Shown here: positions 1-8,116 of the stretch, one piece after another
How the letters are laid out: every line of letters starts with the position of its first letter
How positions within the stretch are numbered: position 1 is the stretch's first letter
Assembly: GCA_020249925.1 (NCBI GenBank)
Contig: JADCER010000010.1
Span: 144,713-208,712, forward strand
Length of the DNA: 64,000 bases
Reading direction: 5' to 3'
Source: Roseomonas sp.
GTDB lineage: Bacteria > Pseudomonadota > Alphaproteobacteria > Acetobacterales > Acetobacteraceae
Notes under the pieces: generated by a model
The model's input: only the letters and a program-made list of their open reading frames with translations
Database searches by the model: none
Told to the model about the DNA's origin: nothing
Position numbers and translations under genes: made by a program

Positions 1-112
1 GCCGCATCGTCATGGCAGGAAACACCGCGCAATAGCTTTCGCAGTAGCGGCAGGCATTGCACACCGCCATGTGGCGGCGGGCTTCGGCGGTGGTCTCGTT
101 TTCCGGTAGCAT
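1..112 (-). CDS. tcuB: TcuB-like Fe-S protein (partial, N-terminus only)
   Basis: Only the first 37 codons are in the window; the gene runs off the left edge. The start is the ATG whose complement lies at 110-112, 18 bp after the tcuA stop. The visible peptide begins [15 protein letters not shown] and contains [11 protein letters not shown], a cysteine cluster typical of the first iron-sulfur site of TcuB/CitB proteins. In known systems TcuB takes electrons from FADH2 of TcuA during tricarballylate oxidation and passes them to the membrane quinone pool. The call rests on this motif plus the position directly downstream of tcuA on the same strand. The C-terminal membrane part cannot be seen. 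Confidence 0.75.
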   Translation of the reverse strand, partial: MLPENETTAEARRHMAVCNACRYCESYCAVFPAMTMR

Positions 113-130
113 CAGCGCGCCCTGCCTTGT

Positions 131-1528
131 TCAATTGCGCACATTGCGTGCTGCCTCCTCACCCGCCAGCCGGCCGAATACGGTGCCGATCGTCATGCCG
201 AAACCGGCGAGATAGCCCTGACCCAGGATATTGCCGGCCATGATTTCGCCCGAGGCAAACATATTCGCCGAAGGCTTGCCATCAGCCATGATCACCCGCG
301 CGCGGTCATTCACCTTCACGCCCAAAAAGGTGAAGGTGATGCCGGGCTTGAGCGGGTGGCAGTAAAAGGGCGGCGTATCAATCAACCGCGCCCAATGGCT
401 TTTGGGGGGCGTCAGCCCTTCGGTGCGGCAATCATCGGGCTTCATGGGTTGGAAGGTGCCGGGGCGCACCGCCGCGTTGTAATCCGCAATCACCTTTTCC
501 AATTTGCCCGCATCAATGCCCGCCATGCCGGCAAGCTCCGCAATGCTATTGGCCTGATAGGGCGGGAAGACGCTCGGCAGGTAATTATGCAAAGCTTTGC
601 TATCCGTCACGGCAAAAGCGACCTGCCCTGGCTGCTGCGCGATCAGCCGGCCCCAAATGGCGTAGCGCTTGGGCCAGACATCCTCGCCCTCATCATAAAA
701 CCGCTCGACATTGCGATTCACCACCACGGAAAACGGCACGCAATCCAGCCGCATGGCAAGCCCGCCATCTTCCATCGGCGCGCGCGCATCATTGGCAACA
801 GCGTGGAATTGCGTGGGATCGCCCACTTCCTGCACGCCCTGATCCAGCAGATCACGCAAGACCCGCCCCTGCGCATAAGGCGTACCGCGAATCTGGAAAT
901 TATCCGCCGCATCGCCCCAATATTTGCGCAGCCAATCGCGATTGGCCTGAAACCCGCCGGATGAGGCAATCAGCGCCTTGAAGCGCACGCGTTCCGGAAA
1001 GCCATGATGGGAAATGATCGCTTCCGTCGCGAAGCCATCCTGCACTTCAATATGCTGCACTTCTGTATCGTACAAAATGCCGATGCCAAGCTGTTCCGCC
1101 GTGCGATACAGCGCATTGACCAGCGCCTTGCCACCACCCAGGAAAAACGCATTGGTGCGCGAAAGGGAAAGCGTGCCGGAAAGCGATGGCTGAAACACCA
1201 CACCGCAGGATTTCAGGAAATCCGGCGCGTGCTGCGATGCGCGGATGCACATGCGCGCCAGATGTTCATCCGTCTTGCCGCCGGTCACGCGCAGCAGATC
1301 GTCCCAATATTCCTCTTCCAGATAGGATTCGGTCAGCACCTCGGTCGGCGCGGGATGGAGCGCGCGCAGATTGCGCGTGTGCCGACTATTGCCGCCCCGC
1401 ATGCTGCGTGGTGCGTGTTCCAGCAGCAGCACGCTTGCCCCGGCCCGGCGCGCCGTAATGGCGGCAGAGAGCGCGGCATTGCCACCGCCCGCGACCAGCA
1501 CATCCCAGACCCGTGTTAGGTCCACCAT
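131..1528 (-). CDS. tcuA: FAD-dependent tricarballylate dehydrogenase TcuA
   Basis: A 465-residue flavoprotein of the fumarate reductase/succinate dehydrogenase flavoprotein class. The chosen start gives MVDLTRVWDVLVAGGGNAAL, placing the dinucleotide-binding GGGNAA motif near residue 15 as in TcuA; an in-frame extension of 50 residues upstream has no family resemblance. The C-terminus carries the FAD-closing segment GEIMAGNILGQGYLAGFGM, characteristic of this subfamily. Family members oxidise tricarballylate to cis-aconitate, which enters the TCA cycle. The tcuB start follows 18 bp downstream, so the two are very likely co-transcribed. No TcuC permease or TcuR regulator is seen in the window. 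The substrate could be another tricarboxylate or a related acid. Confidence 0.85.
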   Translation of the reverse strand: MVDLTRVWDVLVAGGGNAALSAAITARRAGASVLLLEHAPRSMRGGNSRHTRNLRALHPAPTEVLTESYLEEEYWDDLLRVTGGKTDEHLARMCIRASQHAPDFLKSCGVVFQPSLSGTLSLSRTNAFFLGGGKALVNALYRTAEQLGIGILYDTEVQHIEVQDGFATEAIISHHGFPERVRFKALIASSGGFQANRDWLRKYWGDAADNFQIRGTPYAQGRVLRDLLDQGVQEVGDPTQFHAVANDARAPMEDGGLAMRLDCVPFSVVVNRNVERFYDEGEDVWPKRYAIWGRLIAQQPGQVAFAVTDSKALHNYLPSVFPPYQANSIAELAGMAGIDAGKLEKVIADYNAAVRPGTFQPMKPDDCRTEGLTPPKSHWARLIDTPPFYCHPLKPGITFTFLGVKVNDRARVIMADGKPSANMFASGEIMAGNILGQGYLAGFGMTIGTVFGRLAGEEAARNVRN

Positions 1529-1598
1529 AACGCTATCAATCCTCAACCTTCTTAAAAGCCATGTGTAAAAGGGAAATGCGGCTTGTCCAGATGGTGCG

Positions 1599-2462
1599 TT
1601 ATGCCGGCCCCTGATCAAGCCCCGCGCGCAAGGAACCATCAGGATCGGCCAGCAAGCCTTCGCGCAGGAAAAGATCAATCAGCGTTAGATTGACGTTGAA
1701 TTTGATGTCATCCGAATCGGCAACCGCTTCCAACAGGCGCCGCGCTGGCCACAATTCAAAGCGCTCCACCTCGTCATCATTGGGGCGCGGCACGATGCCT
1801 TCGGGCAATTCCAAATCGTAGCAATGCAGCACATCGCGCCGGAGCCCCTCATTATTCAGCAGGATATAGGAAACCCGCCCCACCGGGCGCGCGCGGGCCG
1901 CCAATTCTGGGGGGAGGGAGGCTTCCTCGGCGGCCTCCTTCACCAGGGTCTCTGCTGGCGTCAGCCCTGCCGGAATGCCGCCTGCCACCAGATTATCCAT
2001 CTGCCCCGGCGCCACCGCCTTGTCCCGCGCGCGGATACCAACCCAGACATGCAGCCCATCGGCACGCCGCACCAAGCCATTCATGTGCACGCCCTGAGAC
2101 ATGACCCCAAAGGCTGGCAGCGCCCCGCGATCCAGCCTCGCCAGCACCGGCCCATCGCTGGTTTGGCGCACATCGAAGGCTTCGCGCCGGATACGGAGAT
2201 ACCCACCCTCAGCCAGGCTCGGCAGCGCGGCGGCGAGCGCATCGCTCCGCGCCCCGCTGGTTTTCAGGCGGCCGGCCATGGCGACACCATGCTGATCGAA
2301 GTGGAAATCGCGCGGGCGGAAGGTCAGCGCGCGGGCCAATTCGGGTGTCACGAACCCCACCTGCACGCCGCCCATGTGAAAGCCAAGGAAGCCGGCGGGG
2401 GAGGCGATATTGTTGCAGGCGGCGACATGCCGGGCGAAGCGGTCCATGGCGCCATCTAACAC
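1599..2462 (-). CDS. DUF4743-containing Nudix hydrolase
   Basis: A 287-residue protein with an N-terminal DUF4743-type region (residues about 1-120) and a C-terminal Nudix fold. The Nudix box lies at about 161-183 (GGIPAG...KEAAEEASL); the first glutamate of the consensus is replaced, but the metal-binding K/R-E-x-x-E-E core is intact. This architecture is shared with Tnr3/thiamin pyrophosphokinase-associated Nudix proteins and with many alphaproteobacterial proteins of unknown substrate. It lies 70 bp upstream of tcuA on the same strand, so co-transcription is possible but a functional link is not evident. ATG is used at residue 1; Met6 is an alternative. Substrate unknown. Confidence 0.8.
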   Translation of the reverse strand: MLDGAMDRFARHVAACNNIASPAGFLGFHMGGVQVGFVTPELARALTFRPRDFHFDQHGVAMAGRLKTSGARSDALAAALPSLAEGGYLRIRREAFDVRQTSDGPVLARLDRGALPAFGVMSQGVHMNGLVRRADGLHVWVGIRARDKAVAPGQMDNLVAGGIPAGLTPAETLVKEAAEEASLPPELAARARPVGRVSYILLNNEGLRRDVLHCYDLELPEGIVPRPNDDEVERFELWPARRLLEAVADSDDIKFNVNLTLIDLFLREGLLADPDGSLRAGLDQGPA

Positions 2463-2501
2463 CGGGCGCCACGGCTAGGCGAGGCGGGGTCTGGGGCTTG
2501 C

Positions 2502-2522
2502 GGGGCAGGGGCGCCCTGCCCC
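2502..2522. repeat. GC-rich hairpin before the Atm1 exporter gene
   Basis: A perfect 9-bp inverted repeat, GGGGCAGGG (2502-2510) and CCCTGCCCC (2514-2522), with a 3-nt loop. It ends directly against an ATG at 2523, which is one reason to prefer the ATG at 2538 as the start of the exporter. There is no T-run, so it is not a clear terminator; it may be a fragment of a dispersed GC-rich repeat or a translational control hairpin. Confidence 0.55.
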
Positions 2523-2537
2523 ATGACAGGGGCAATC

Positions 2538-4430
2538 ATGACCCCGCCCGCCGCCCCCAATGCTCCACGCCCTGGTATGCCCTTCCCGGCCTTGCGCCGC
2601 ATCGCGCCGCATCTTTGGCCGGTGGGTGAGCCGATGCTGCGGCTGCGCGTCGTGGCGGCACTGCTGCTGCTCGCTGCCGCCAAGGCGGCGAATGTGCTGG
2701 TACCCATCGCCTATGCCCGTGCGGTGGATGCGCTTGCGCCGCAATCGGGCGCTGGCGCGGTGATTGCCGTGCCGATTGCGCTGCTGGTGGGCTACGGCTT
2801 GCTCCGCGTCATGGCCTCAGCGCTTGGGGAATTGCGCAACGCCGTCTTCGCCAAGGTGCAGGCGCGCGCCGGCCGACGTGTGGCCTTGCAGGTGTTTCGG
2901 CATTTGCACGCGCTTTCCATGCGCTTTCACATGGACCGCGCCACGGGCGGGCTTTCGCGCGTGATTGAAAGGGGCGTGCGCGGCATCGCCACATCACTCA
3001 ATTTCCTGCTGTTCAATATCATCCCGACAATAGTCGAGATTCTCTTCGTTGCCGTCATTCTCTGGTGGATGTTCGCGGCTTCCTTCGCGCTCACCATGCT
3101 TGGCACCATCATCGCCTATGTCGCCTTCACGCTGATTTTCACCAATTGGCGGCTGCGCTTTCGCCGCCAGATGAACCAGACGGATGAAGAAGCGAATACC
3201 AAGGCGGTGGACAGTCTGCTGAATTATGAGACGGTCAAGTATTTCGGTAATGAAGCGCATGAATCACGCCGCTATGATGAAAGCATGACGCGCTACGAAA
3301 GCGCCTATGTCAAAAGCGAAACCACACTCAATATGCTGAATGCCGGCCAGGCCACCATCATGGCGGTTGGGCTGACCATCACCATGCTTTTGGCAGGCCG
3401 CGGCATTGCCGATGGCAGCATGAGCATTGGCGATCTGGTGATGGTGAATACCTATCTGATCCAGCTCTATCAGCCCTTGAACATCCTTGGCTTCGCCTAT
3501 CGCGAAATCAAGCAGGGGCTGACGGATATGGAGCAGATGTTCGCGCTGCTTGATGTGCCCGCCGAAGTGCGCGATGCGCCTGATGCGAAGCCCCTTGCCG
3601 TGGGCGCAGGTGAAATCCGGTTTGAGGATGTGCGCTTTGGCTATCGGCCGGATCGCGAGATTCTGAAGGGCGTTTCTTTCACCGTGCCACCGGGGCGGAT
3701 GCTCGCCATTGTCGGGCCAACGGGGGCGGGGAAATCCACCATCTCTCGCCTGTTGTTCCGGTTTTACGATACGACAGGCGGGCGCGTCCTGGTGGATGGG
3801 CAGGATGTGCGCGGCCTCTCGCAGCAAAGCCTGCGCGCGGCTATCGGCGTCGTGCCGCAGGATACCGTGCTGTTCAATGACACCATTCGCTACAACATCG
3901 CCTATGGGCGGCCAGGGGCGAGCGATGCGGAGATTGAAAACGCGGCGAAGCTTGCGCAGGTGCATGATTTCGTCACGCGCCTGCCCGATGGCTATGCAAC
4001 GCGGGTTGGTGAACGTGGCCTCAAGCTTTCGGGCGGCGAAAAGCAGCGGGTTGCGATTGCGCGCACCATCCTGAAAGACCCCCGCCTGCTGATATTGGAT
4101 GAGGCGACCAGCGCGCTTGATACCCGCACCGAACAGGAAATTCAGGCGGCGCTGCGTGATGTTGCGCGCAACCGCACCACGCTTGTGATCGCGCATCGGC
4201 TTTCCACGGTGGTGGAGGCGGATGAGATCATTGTGCTGCAAGAAGGTGCCATTGCCGAACGCGGCACCCATGGCGCCTTGATCGCCGCTGGCGGGCTTTA
4301 CGCTGACATGTGGCGTCGCCAATCGGAAGCCATGGCCGCGGCCGAGGCCGCCGCCCGCGCCCAGGCCGCTGCCGATTTGGCCATGCCGCGGCAGCGCCCC
4401 AATGCTCTCCCCCCTTCCACTGGCACGTGA
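2538..4430 (+). CDS. Atm1/HMT-type ABC exporter (fused permease-ATPase)
   Basis: About 630 residues. An N-terminal six-helix transmembrane domain is followed by an ABC ATPase with Walker A GPTGAGKST, signature LSGGEKQRVAIART and Walker B LLILDEATSALD. The linker KAVDSLLNYETVKYFGNEAH is characteristic of Atm1/ABCB7-like half transporters, which export glutathione-linked sulfur or metal conjugates for cytosolic Fe-S assembly and heavy-metal resistance. ATG at 2523 is possible but abuts a hairpin; ATG 2538 has a GGGG stretch at suitable spacing. Likely a homodimer in the inner membrane. The exact substrate cannot be told from sequence. The tail is Ala/Arg-rich and ends in a low-complexity proline segment. 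Confidence 0.88.
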   Translation: MTPPAAPNAPRPGMPFPALRRIAPHLWPVGEPMLRLRVVAALLLLAAAKAANVLVPIAYARAVDALAPQSGAGAVIAVPIALLVGYGLLRVMASALGELRNAVFAKVQARAGRRVALQVFRHLHALSMRFHMDRATGGLSRVIERGVRGIATSLNFLLFNIIPTIVEILFVAVILWWMFAASFALTMLGTIIAYVAFTLIFTNWRLRFRRQMNQTDEEANTKAVDSLLNYETVKYFGNEAHESRRYDESMTRYESAYVKSETTLNMLNAGQATIMAVGLTITMLLAGRGIADGSMSIGDLVMVNTYLIQLYQPLNILGFAYREIKQGLTDMEQMFALLDVPAEVRDAPDAKPLAVGAGEIRFEDVRFGYRPDREILKGVSFTVPPGRMLAIVGPTGAGKSTISRLLFRFYDTTGGRVLVDGQDVRGLSQQSLRAAIGVVPQDTVLFNDTIRYNIAYGRPGASDAEIENAAKLAQVHDFVTRLPDGYATRVGERGLKLSGGEKQRVAIARTILKDPRLLILDEATSALDTRTEQEIQAALRDVARNRTTLVIAHRLSTVVEADEIIVLQEGAIAERGTHGALIAAGGLYADMWRRQSEAMAAAEAAARAQAAADLAMPRQRPNALPPSTGT

Positions 4431-4466
4431 GCCTCCCTATCTGGCTGTTACAATCAGGAGTGACCC

Positions 4467-4709
4467 ATGCAGATGGACCCGGAAGGCATAGCGCCCGAGG
4501 ATTTGAGCCATGCCGGTTCGGTCGTGGACAAGGCGATCGAATATATGATGGAGCAGCAAATCCAGCCGATTTCCATCGCCTCCGCCCTGCTGGGTGGGGC
4601 GCTTGGGGTGCTGACCCGGACCTTGGATGACCGCGCCGTGGCCGGGGTGCTGCGCCAGGCGCTCGCTTCGGTGGAAAGCGGCGAATTCCGCGCCCCGCCG
4701 CCTGCTTGA
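4467..4709 (+). CDS. Small conserved-looking hypothetical protein
   Basis: An 80-residue acidic protein with one moderately hydrophobic stretch (PISIASALLGGALGVLTRTL, about residues 34-53) that could be an amphipathic or single membrane helix. It begins 36 bp after the ABC exporter stop, preceded by an AGGAG-like sequence (tcaggagtgaccc), so it is probably co-transcribed with the exporter. Its codon use resembles its neighbours. No known family is recognised. Its position between the exporter and rpmB gives no further clue. Confidence 0.6.
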   Translation: MQMDPEGIAPEDLSHAGSVVDKAIEYMMEQQIQPISIASALLGGALGVLTRTLDDRAVAGVLRQALASVESGEFRAPPPA

Positions 4710-4805
4710 TACTTGACGCGCGCGGGACTTCCCGCCAAAAGCGCGCCTTCATGTTGAACCCGCGCGCAGGCTTGGCTTGCGCGCCTTTATGTTTGGATTT
4801 GCGCC

Positions 4806-5099
4806 ATGTCTCGCCGCTGCGTCATTACTGGCAAGGGTGTTCTGACGGGTAACAATGTCAGCCACGCCAATAACAAGACCCGCCGTCGCTTCCTGCCCAA
4901 TCTGCAGGAAAGCTCCTTCTGGTCCGAAATCCTGGCCGCGCCGGTGAAGCTGCGCCTTTCCACCAATGGCATCCGCACGGTGGAACATAATGGCGGGCTT
5001 GATGCCTTCCTGCTCGGCACGCCGGACCGCAAGCTGACGGTTGATGCCGTGGCGCTGAAGCGCCGCCTGGAACGCGCCCAGGCCGCCAAGGCCGCCTGA
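4806..5099 (+). CDS. rpmB: 50S ribosomal protein L28
   Basis: A 97-residue protein starting [20 protein letters not shown], the usual N-terminus of bacterial L28, with [13 protein letters not shown] following. The length is normal for the alphaproteobacterial form, which has a longer C-terminus than E. coli L28. It is a component of the large ribosomal subunit. A strong hairpin and T-rich stretch 24 bp after the stop is the likely terminator. No L33 gene (rpmG) is next to it, as is usual in this class. Confidence 0.96.
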   Translation: MSRRCVITGKGVLTGNNVSHANNKTRRRFLPNLQESSFWSEILAAPVKLRLSTNGIRTVEHNGGLDAFLLGTPDRKLTVDAVALKRRLERAQAAKAA

Positions 5100-5122
5100 A
5101 GCCCTTCACTTTCGCACCATTC

Positions 5123-5155
5123 AAACCCGCGGGGGGCAGCTTCCGCGGGTTTTCT
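5123..5155 (+). terminator. Rho-independent terminator after rpmB
   Basis: Inverted repeat AAACCCGCGG (5123-5132) and CCGCGGGTTT (5143-5152), followed by a short T-rich tail running into TTTCT. The loop is 10 nt. It lies between the convergent rpmB and mltG genes and may act in both directions, since the left arm supplies an A-tract on the other strand. Confidence 0.8.
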
Positions 5156-5156
5156 G

Positions 5157-6170
5157 TTATTGCCTGGCCCCCCGCTGCCGCTCAATCTCCCGCCAGCGCG
5201 CGACATTGCGGTTATGCGCCTCCAGCGTCTCCGCAAAGGCATGGCCGCCCGATCCATCCGCCACAAAATAGAGGAAATTGCTCGTTGCAGGACGCGTTGC
5301 GGCGCGGAGCGAATCGCGCCCCGGATTCGCAATCGGCCCCGGCGGCAGGCCGCGATTGCGATAGGTATTGAAGGGGCTGTCCCGGTCCAGATCAGCGCGC
5401 GTAATGGCGCGTTCCAGCACTGCCCCGCCCGTTGCCGCATAAATTACGGTCGGGTCCGATTGCAGCGGCATATTGCGCCGAAGCCGGTTGATGAAGACCG
5501 AGGCAACCAGCGCGCGCTCCTCAGCCTTGCCGGTTTCGCGTTCAATGATGGAAGCAAGGATCAGCGCTTCCCGCGCGCTGCGCAGCGGCAGGTTGGGCGC
5601 GCGGTCCCGCCAGGCTTCGGCCAGCGCGGTATTCATCGCAGCCTGAGCACGGCGGATCAGCGCGGCGCGGCTATCGCCCCATTCAAAGGCATAGGTCTCG
5701 GGCAGGATGCTGCCTTCGGCAATCGGCTCGGCCTCCCCCATCAGCCCTTCGGTCCTGTCCAGCAATGCCTGGATTTGCAGGGCCGATAGCCCCTCAGGGA
5801 TCGTCACGCGGCGCTGCACGGGCCGCGCCTGGCGCAGGATGTCCAACACCTGCTTCAATGACGCGCCGGCCGGAAAGGCAAATTCAGCCGCACGCAATGG
5901 CCCGGCGCTTTTCGTGAGCTGGCTCGCGATCAGGAAGTGGCGCGCATCGGCGATAATGCCTGCTTCCATGAGCGCGCCTGCAATCGCCTCCGTCCCGCCG
6001 CGCGGGATCACCAGGGCGCGCTCAGCGGCCAGCGGGCCGGGCGCCTCATAGATATCGCGCGCCCATTTCGCCGCCGCGCCAAGGCCGATCAGTACAGCCA
6101 GGATCAGGCCAAGCAGGAACAGCGCCACCCGCCCGCGGCGTTTGCGCGGCGCGGGGGTGGTTTCACTCAT
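5157..6170 (-). CDS. mltG: Endolytic murein transglycosylase MltG
   Basis: A 337-residue YceG/MltG-family protein. A basic N-terminus (APRKRRGRVA) precedes one membrane anchor at about residues 15-33, so the catalytic domain faces the periplasm. The active-site glutamate lies in LASIIERETG (about residue 210), followed by the family hallmark ASVFINRLRRNMPLQSDPTV. It cleaves nascent glycan strands and is thought to set their length. The gene follows fabF by only 6 bp on the same strand, the common alphaproteobacterial acpP-fabF-mltG order, so it is translated from the same message. Length is normal. Confidence 0.94.
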   Translation of the reverse strand: MSETTPAPRKRRGRVALFLLGLILAVLIGLGAAAKWARDIYEAPGPLAAERALVIPRGGTEAIAGALMEAGIIADARHFLIASQLTKSAGPLRAAEFAFPAGASLKQVLDILRQARPVQRRVTIPEGLSALQIQALLDRTEGLMGEAEPIAEGSILPETYAFEWGDSRAALIRRAQAAMNTALAEAWRDRAPNLPLRSAREALILASIIERETGKAEERALVASVFINRLRRNMPLQSDPTVIYAATGGAVLERAITRADLDRDSPFNTYRNRGLPPGPIANPGRDSLRAATRPATSNFLYFVADGSGGHAFAETLEAHNRNVARWREIERQRGARQ

Positions 6171-6176
6171 TTGTGA

Positions 6177-7460
6177 TCAGGGTGCGCCGCGGAAGATAAT
6201 GCTGGCATTGGTGCCGCCAAAGCCAAAGGAATTGGACAGCGCAATCTCAATCCTGCGCGGCTGCGCTTCCTTGGCCACGCGGTCAATCACGCTTTCCCGC
6301 GATGGCTTTTCAAGATTGAGCGTGGCGGGTGCCACCTGGTCACGAATGGCGAGGATCGAGAATATCCCCTCAACCGCGCCGGCTGCGCCAAGCAAATGCC
6401 CAACCGCAGATTTGGTGGAAGACATGGCAAGGCCGCGCGCGGCATCGCCCCAAAGCCGTTCCACCGCTTCCAATTCCAGATCATCCCCAAGCGGCGTCGA
6501 AGTGCCATGCGCATTCACATATTGGATCTGATCGGGCGTGACGCCGGCGCTGGCCAGCGCCGCCTTCATGGCACGGAAGGCGCCATCATGGCCCTCGGCC
6601 GGGGCGGTGATGTGATAGGCATCACCGCTCATGCCATAGCCAATCACCTCACCGTAAATCTTGGCCCCGCGTGCCTTGGCGTGTTCCAATTCTTCCAGCA
6701 CGACAACGCCGGCACCTTCGCCCATGACAAAGCCATCACGCGCCTCATCCCAGGGGCGGGAGGCAGCGGTGGGCGTATCGTTGAAGCTGGTGGAAAGCGC
6801 GCGCGCGGCACAGAAGCCGGCCATGCCAATTTCGCCTACGGCGGCTTCGGCGCCGCCGGCCACCATGACATCCGCATCGCCGAGAGAAATCAGCCGCGCC
6901 GCATCACCCAGCGCATGCACGCCGGTGGCACAGGCCGTCACCACAGAATGATTGGGACCCTTGAAGCCATAACGGATCGAAACCTGGCCAGAAGCCAGAT
7001 TGATCAGCGCCGAGGGGATAAAGAAGGGCGAAATGCGCTTGGCCTTGCCTTGCAGGATCAGTGAGGCCGCTTCGTGAATCGTCTCAAGTCCGCCAATGCC
7101 AGAGCCGATCATCACGCCCGTGCGGTAGCGCTGATCTTCATCCTGCGGCATCCAGCCGGAATCGATGACTGCCTCATCCGCCGCGACCATCGCGAATTGG
7201 ATGAAGCGATCCATCTTTTTCTGATCCTTGATGGGGATCCATTCATTGATGTCGAGCCCGCCATCAGCCTTCGCACCAAGCGGAATTTCCCCCGCAATGC
7301 GGGCCGGCAGGCCAGAGGCATCAAAGGATTTGATGGCGCCGATGCCGGAATGGCCGGCAAGCATGCGCTTCCACACATGCTCAACGCCAACACCCAGCGG
7401 GCAGGCAATGCCCATGCCCGTCACGACAACACGCCGTGGCGAGAAACCCTTTTGGAACAC
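6177..7460 (-). CDS. fabF: Beta-ketoacyl-ACP synthase II
   Basis: A 427-residue condensing enzyme of type II fatty acid synthesis. The catalytic triad is present: Cys177 in VTACATG, His318 in NAHGTSTPLGD and His355 in KSAVGHLLGAAG. It elongates acyl-ACP with malonyl-ACP and is the isoform normally responsible for converting C16:1 to C18:1. It lies 33 bp downstream of acpP and 6 bp upstream of mltG. The sequence begins MFQKGFSPRRVVVTGMG; the motif VVVTGMG is the true start of the fold, so a slightly later start cannot be excluded. Confidence 0.96.
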   Translation of the reverse strand: MFQKGFSPRRVVVTGMGIACPLGVGVEHVWKRMLAGHSGIGAIKSFDASGLPARIAGEIPLGAKADGGLDINEWIPIKDQKKMDRFIQFAMVAADEAVIDSGWMPQDEDQRYRTGVMIGSGIGGLETIHEAASLILQGKAKRISPFFIPSALINLASGQVSIRYGFKGPNHSVVTACATGVHALGDAARLISLGDADVMVAGGAEAAVGEIGMAGFCAARALSTSFNDTPTAASRPWDEARDGFVMGEGAGVVVLEELEHAKARGAKIYGEVIGYGMSGDAYHITAPAEGHDGAFRAMKAALASAGVTPDQIQYVNAHGTSTPLGDDLELEAVERLWGDAARGLAMSSTKSAVGHLLGAAGAVEGIFSILAIRDQVAPATLNLEKPSRESVIDRVAKEAQPRRIEIALSNSFGFGGTNASIIFRGAP

Positions 7461-7493
7461 GCGCGTTTCCCCGTTGGACCAGCGAAAGGGCGC

Positions 7494-7733
7494 TCAGGCG
7501 CCCTTGTGCTTTTCGATATAGTCGATCGCGTCCTTCACGGTCGTGATCTTTTCCGCGGCGTCATCCGGGATTTCCACGCCGAAGGCTTCTTCGAACGCCA
7601 TCACCAGTTCAACGGTGTCAAGGCTATCCGCGCCCAGGTCATCAATGAAGGATGCCTCAGTGGTCACCTTCGCTTCTTCGACGCCAAGGTGTTCGACCAC
7701 GATCTTCTTGACCTTCTCGGCGGTATCGCTCAT
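7494..7733 (-). CDS. acpP: Acyl carrier protein
   Basis: A 79-residue acidic carrier protein, [20 protein letters not shown] at the start. Ser37 in the GADSLDTVE motif is the phosphopantetheine attachment site. The chosen ATG (complement at 7731-7733) gives the standard length; upstream in-frame sequence is not ACP-like. First gene of the acpP-fabF-mltG unit. fabG and fabD are not next to it; the upstream region is instead filled by palindromic repeats (7864-8069), so the promoter must lie between about 7740 and 7860 or among these hairpins. Confidence 0.97.
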   Translation of the reverse strand: MSDTAEKVKKIVVEHLGVEEAKVTTEASFIDDLGADSLDTVELVMAFEEAFGVEIPDDAAEKITTVKDAIDYIEKHKGA

Positions 7734-7863
7734 CGCGTAACTCTCCATCTGGCGGGGCTTCGCCCGCGCTCCCCAAAAACAATGCGGCTGGCTGCCCGAT
7801 GGCCTGAGACTCGCGCCCCATCCCGCCCGGCGGCGTCGCCTTAACATAGGCTAACGCGGTGGC

Positions 7864-7920
7864 CTAGAGCATTTTCAAGCCAAGTGGAACCACTTGGCGG
7901 CTCGGAAAATGCGATTCTAG
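7864..7920. repeat. Dispersed palindrome family, copy 1
   Basis: An inner hairpin GCCAAGTGG (7879-7887), 2-nt loop, CCACTTGGC (7890-7898) sits inside outer arms GCATTTTC (7869-7876) and GAAAATGC (7905-7912), itself flanked by CTAGA (7864-7868) and TCTAG (7916-7920). A GGCTCG segment bulges on one side. The 44-bp core is identical to copy 2 and related to copies 3 and 4 at 13377 and 33594. No T-run follows, so it does not look like a simple terminator. Confidence 0.85.
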
Positions 7921-7926
7921 ATGGGT

Positions 7927-7965
7927 TGGGTCATTTGCCGAGCCCTGCGCGCGGGAAATGACCCA
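7927..7965. repeat. Hairpin between palindrome copies 1 and 2
   Basis: Perfect 10-bp inverted repeat TGGGTCATTT (7927-7936) and AAATGACCCA (7956-7965) around a 19-nt GC-rich centre. It contains TTTGCCGAGCC, which resembles the arm-plus-bulge part of palindrome copy 3, so it may be a diverged relation of the same element. It fills the gap between copies 1 and 2 almost exactly. Confidence 0.7.
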
Positions 7966-7967
7966 AA

Positions 7968-8011
7968 GCATTTTCAAGCCAAGTGGAACCACTTGGCGGC
8001 TCGGAAAATGC
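7968..8011. repeat. Dispersed palindrome family, copy 2
   Basis: Identical to the 44-bp core of copy 1: outer arms GCATTTTC (7968-7975) and GAAAATGC (8004-8011), inner stem GCCAAGTGG (7978-7986) and CCACTTGGC (7989-7997). Same orientation as copy 1, 99 bp further on. The exact identity suggests recent duplication or concerted maintenance. Confidence 0.85.
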
Positions 8012-8023
8012 GATCAACTCACT

Positions 8024-8069
8024 GCCTGATGCCTTATTGCCGCGTTTCCGCGGCGAGGAGGCATCAGGC
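8024..8069. repeat. Long hairpin closing the intergenic array
   Basis: An 11-bp perfect inverted repeat GCCTGATGCCT (8024-8034) and AGGCATCAGGC (8059-8069), with a second inner stem CCGCG (8040-8044) and CGCGG (8049-8053). Fourth hairpin in a row. It lies 48 bp from the 3' end of the CBS-domain gene, on whose transcript it would form, but there is no T-tract. Confidence 0.7.
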
Positions 8070-8116
8070 TGGCGAGGGTGGTTTGGTCAAGATTCCTGCA
8101 AGAAAGCGTTGCCCGC

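Larger units (their letters stand above)
7734..8116. other. 383-bp gene-free region dominated by palindromes
   Basis: No plausible gene is visible between the acpP start and the end of the CBS-domain gene. About 210 bp of it (7864-8069) is occupied by four successive hairpins: two near-identical copies of a dispersed palindrome and two unrelated hairpins, annotated separately. The acp promoter is expected in 7740-7865, but no convincing -35/-10 pair could be assigned. Confidence 0.7.

Noticed and set aside
3264..4322. 352-codon open frame opposite the Atm1 exporter
   Set aside because: Same reason; the exporter motifs are intact on the plus strand.
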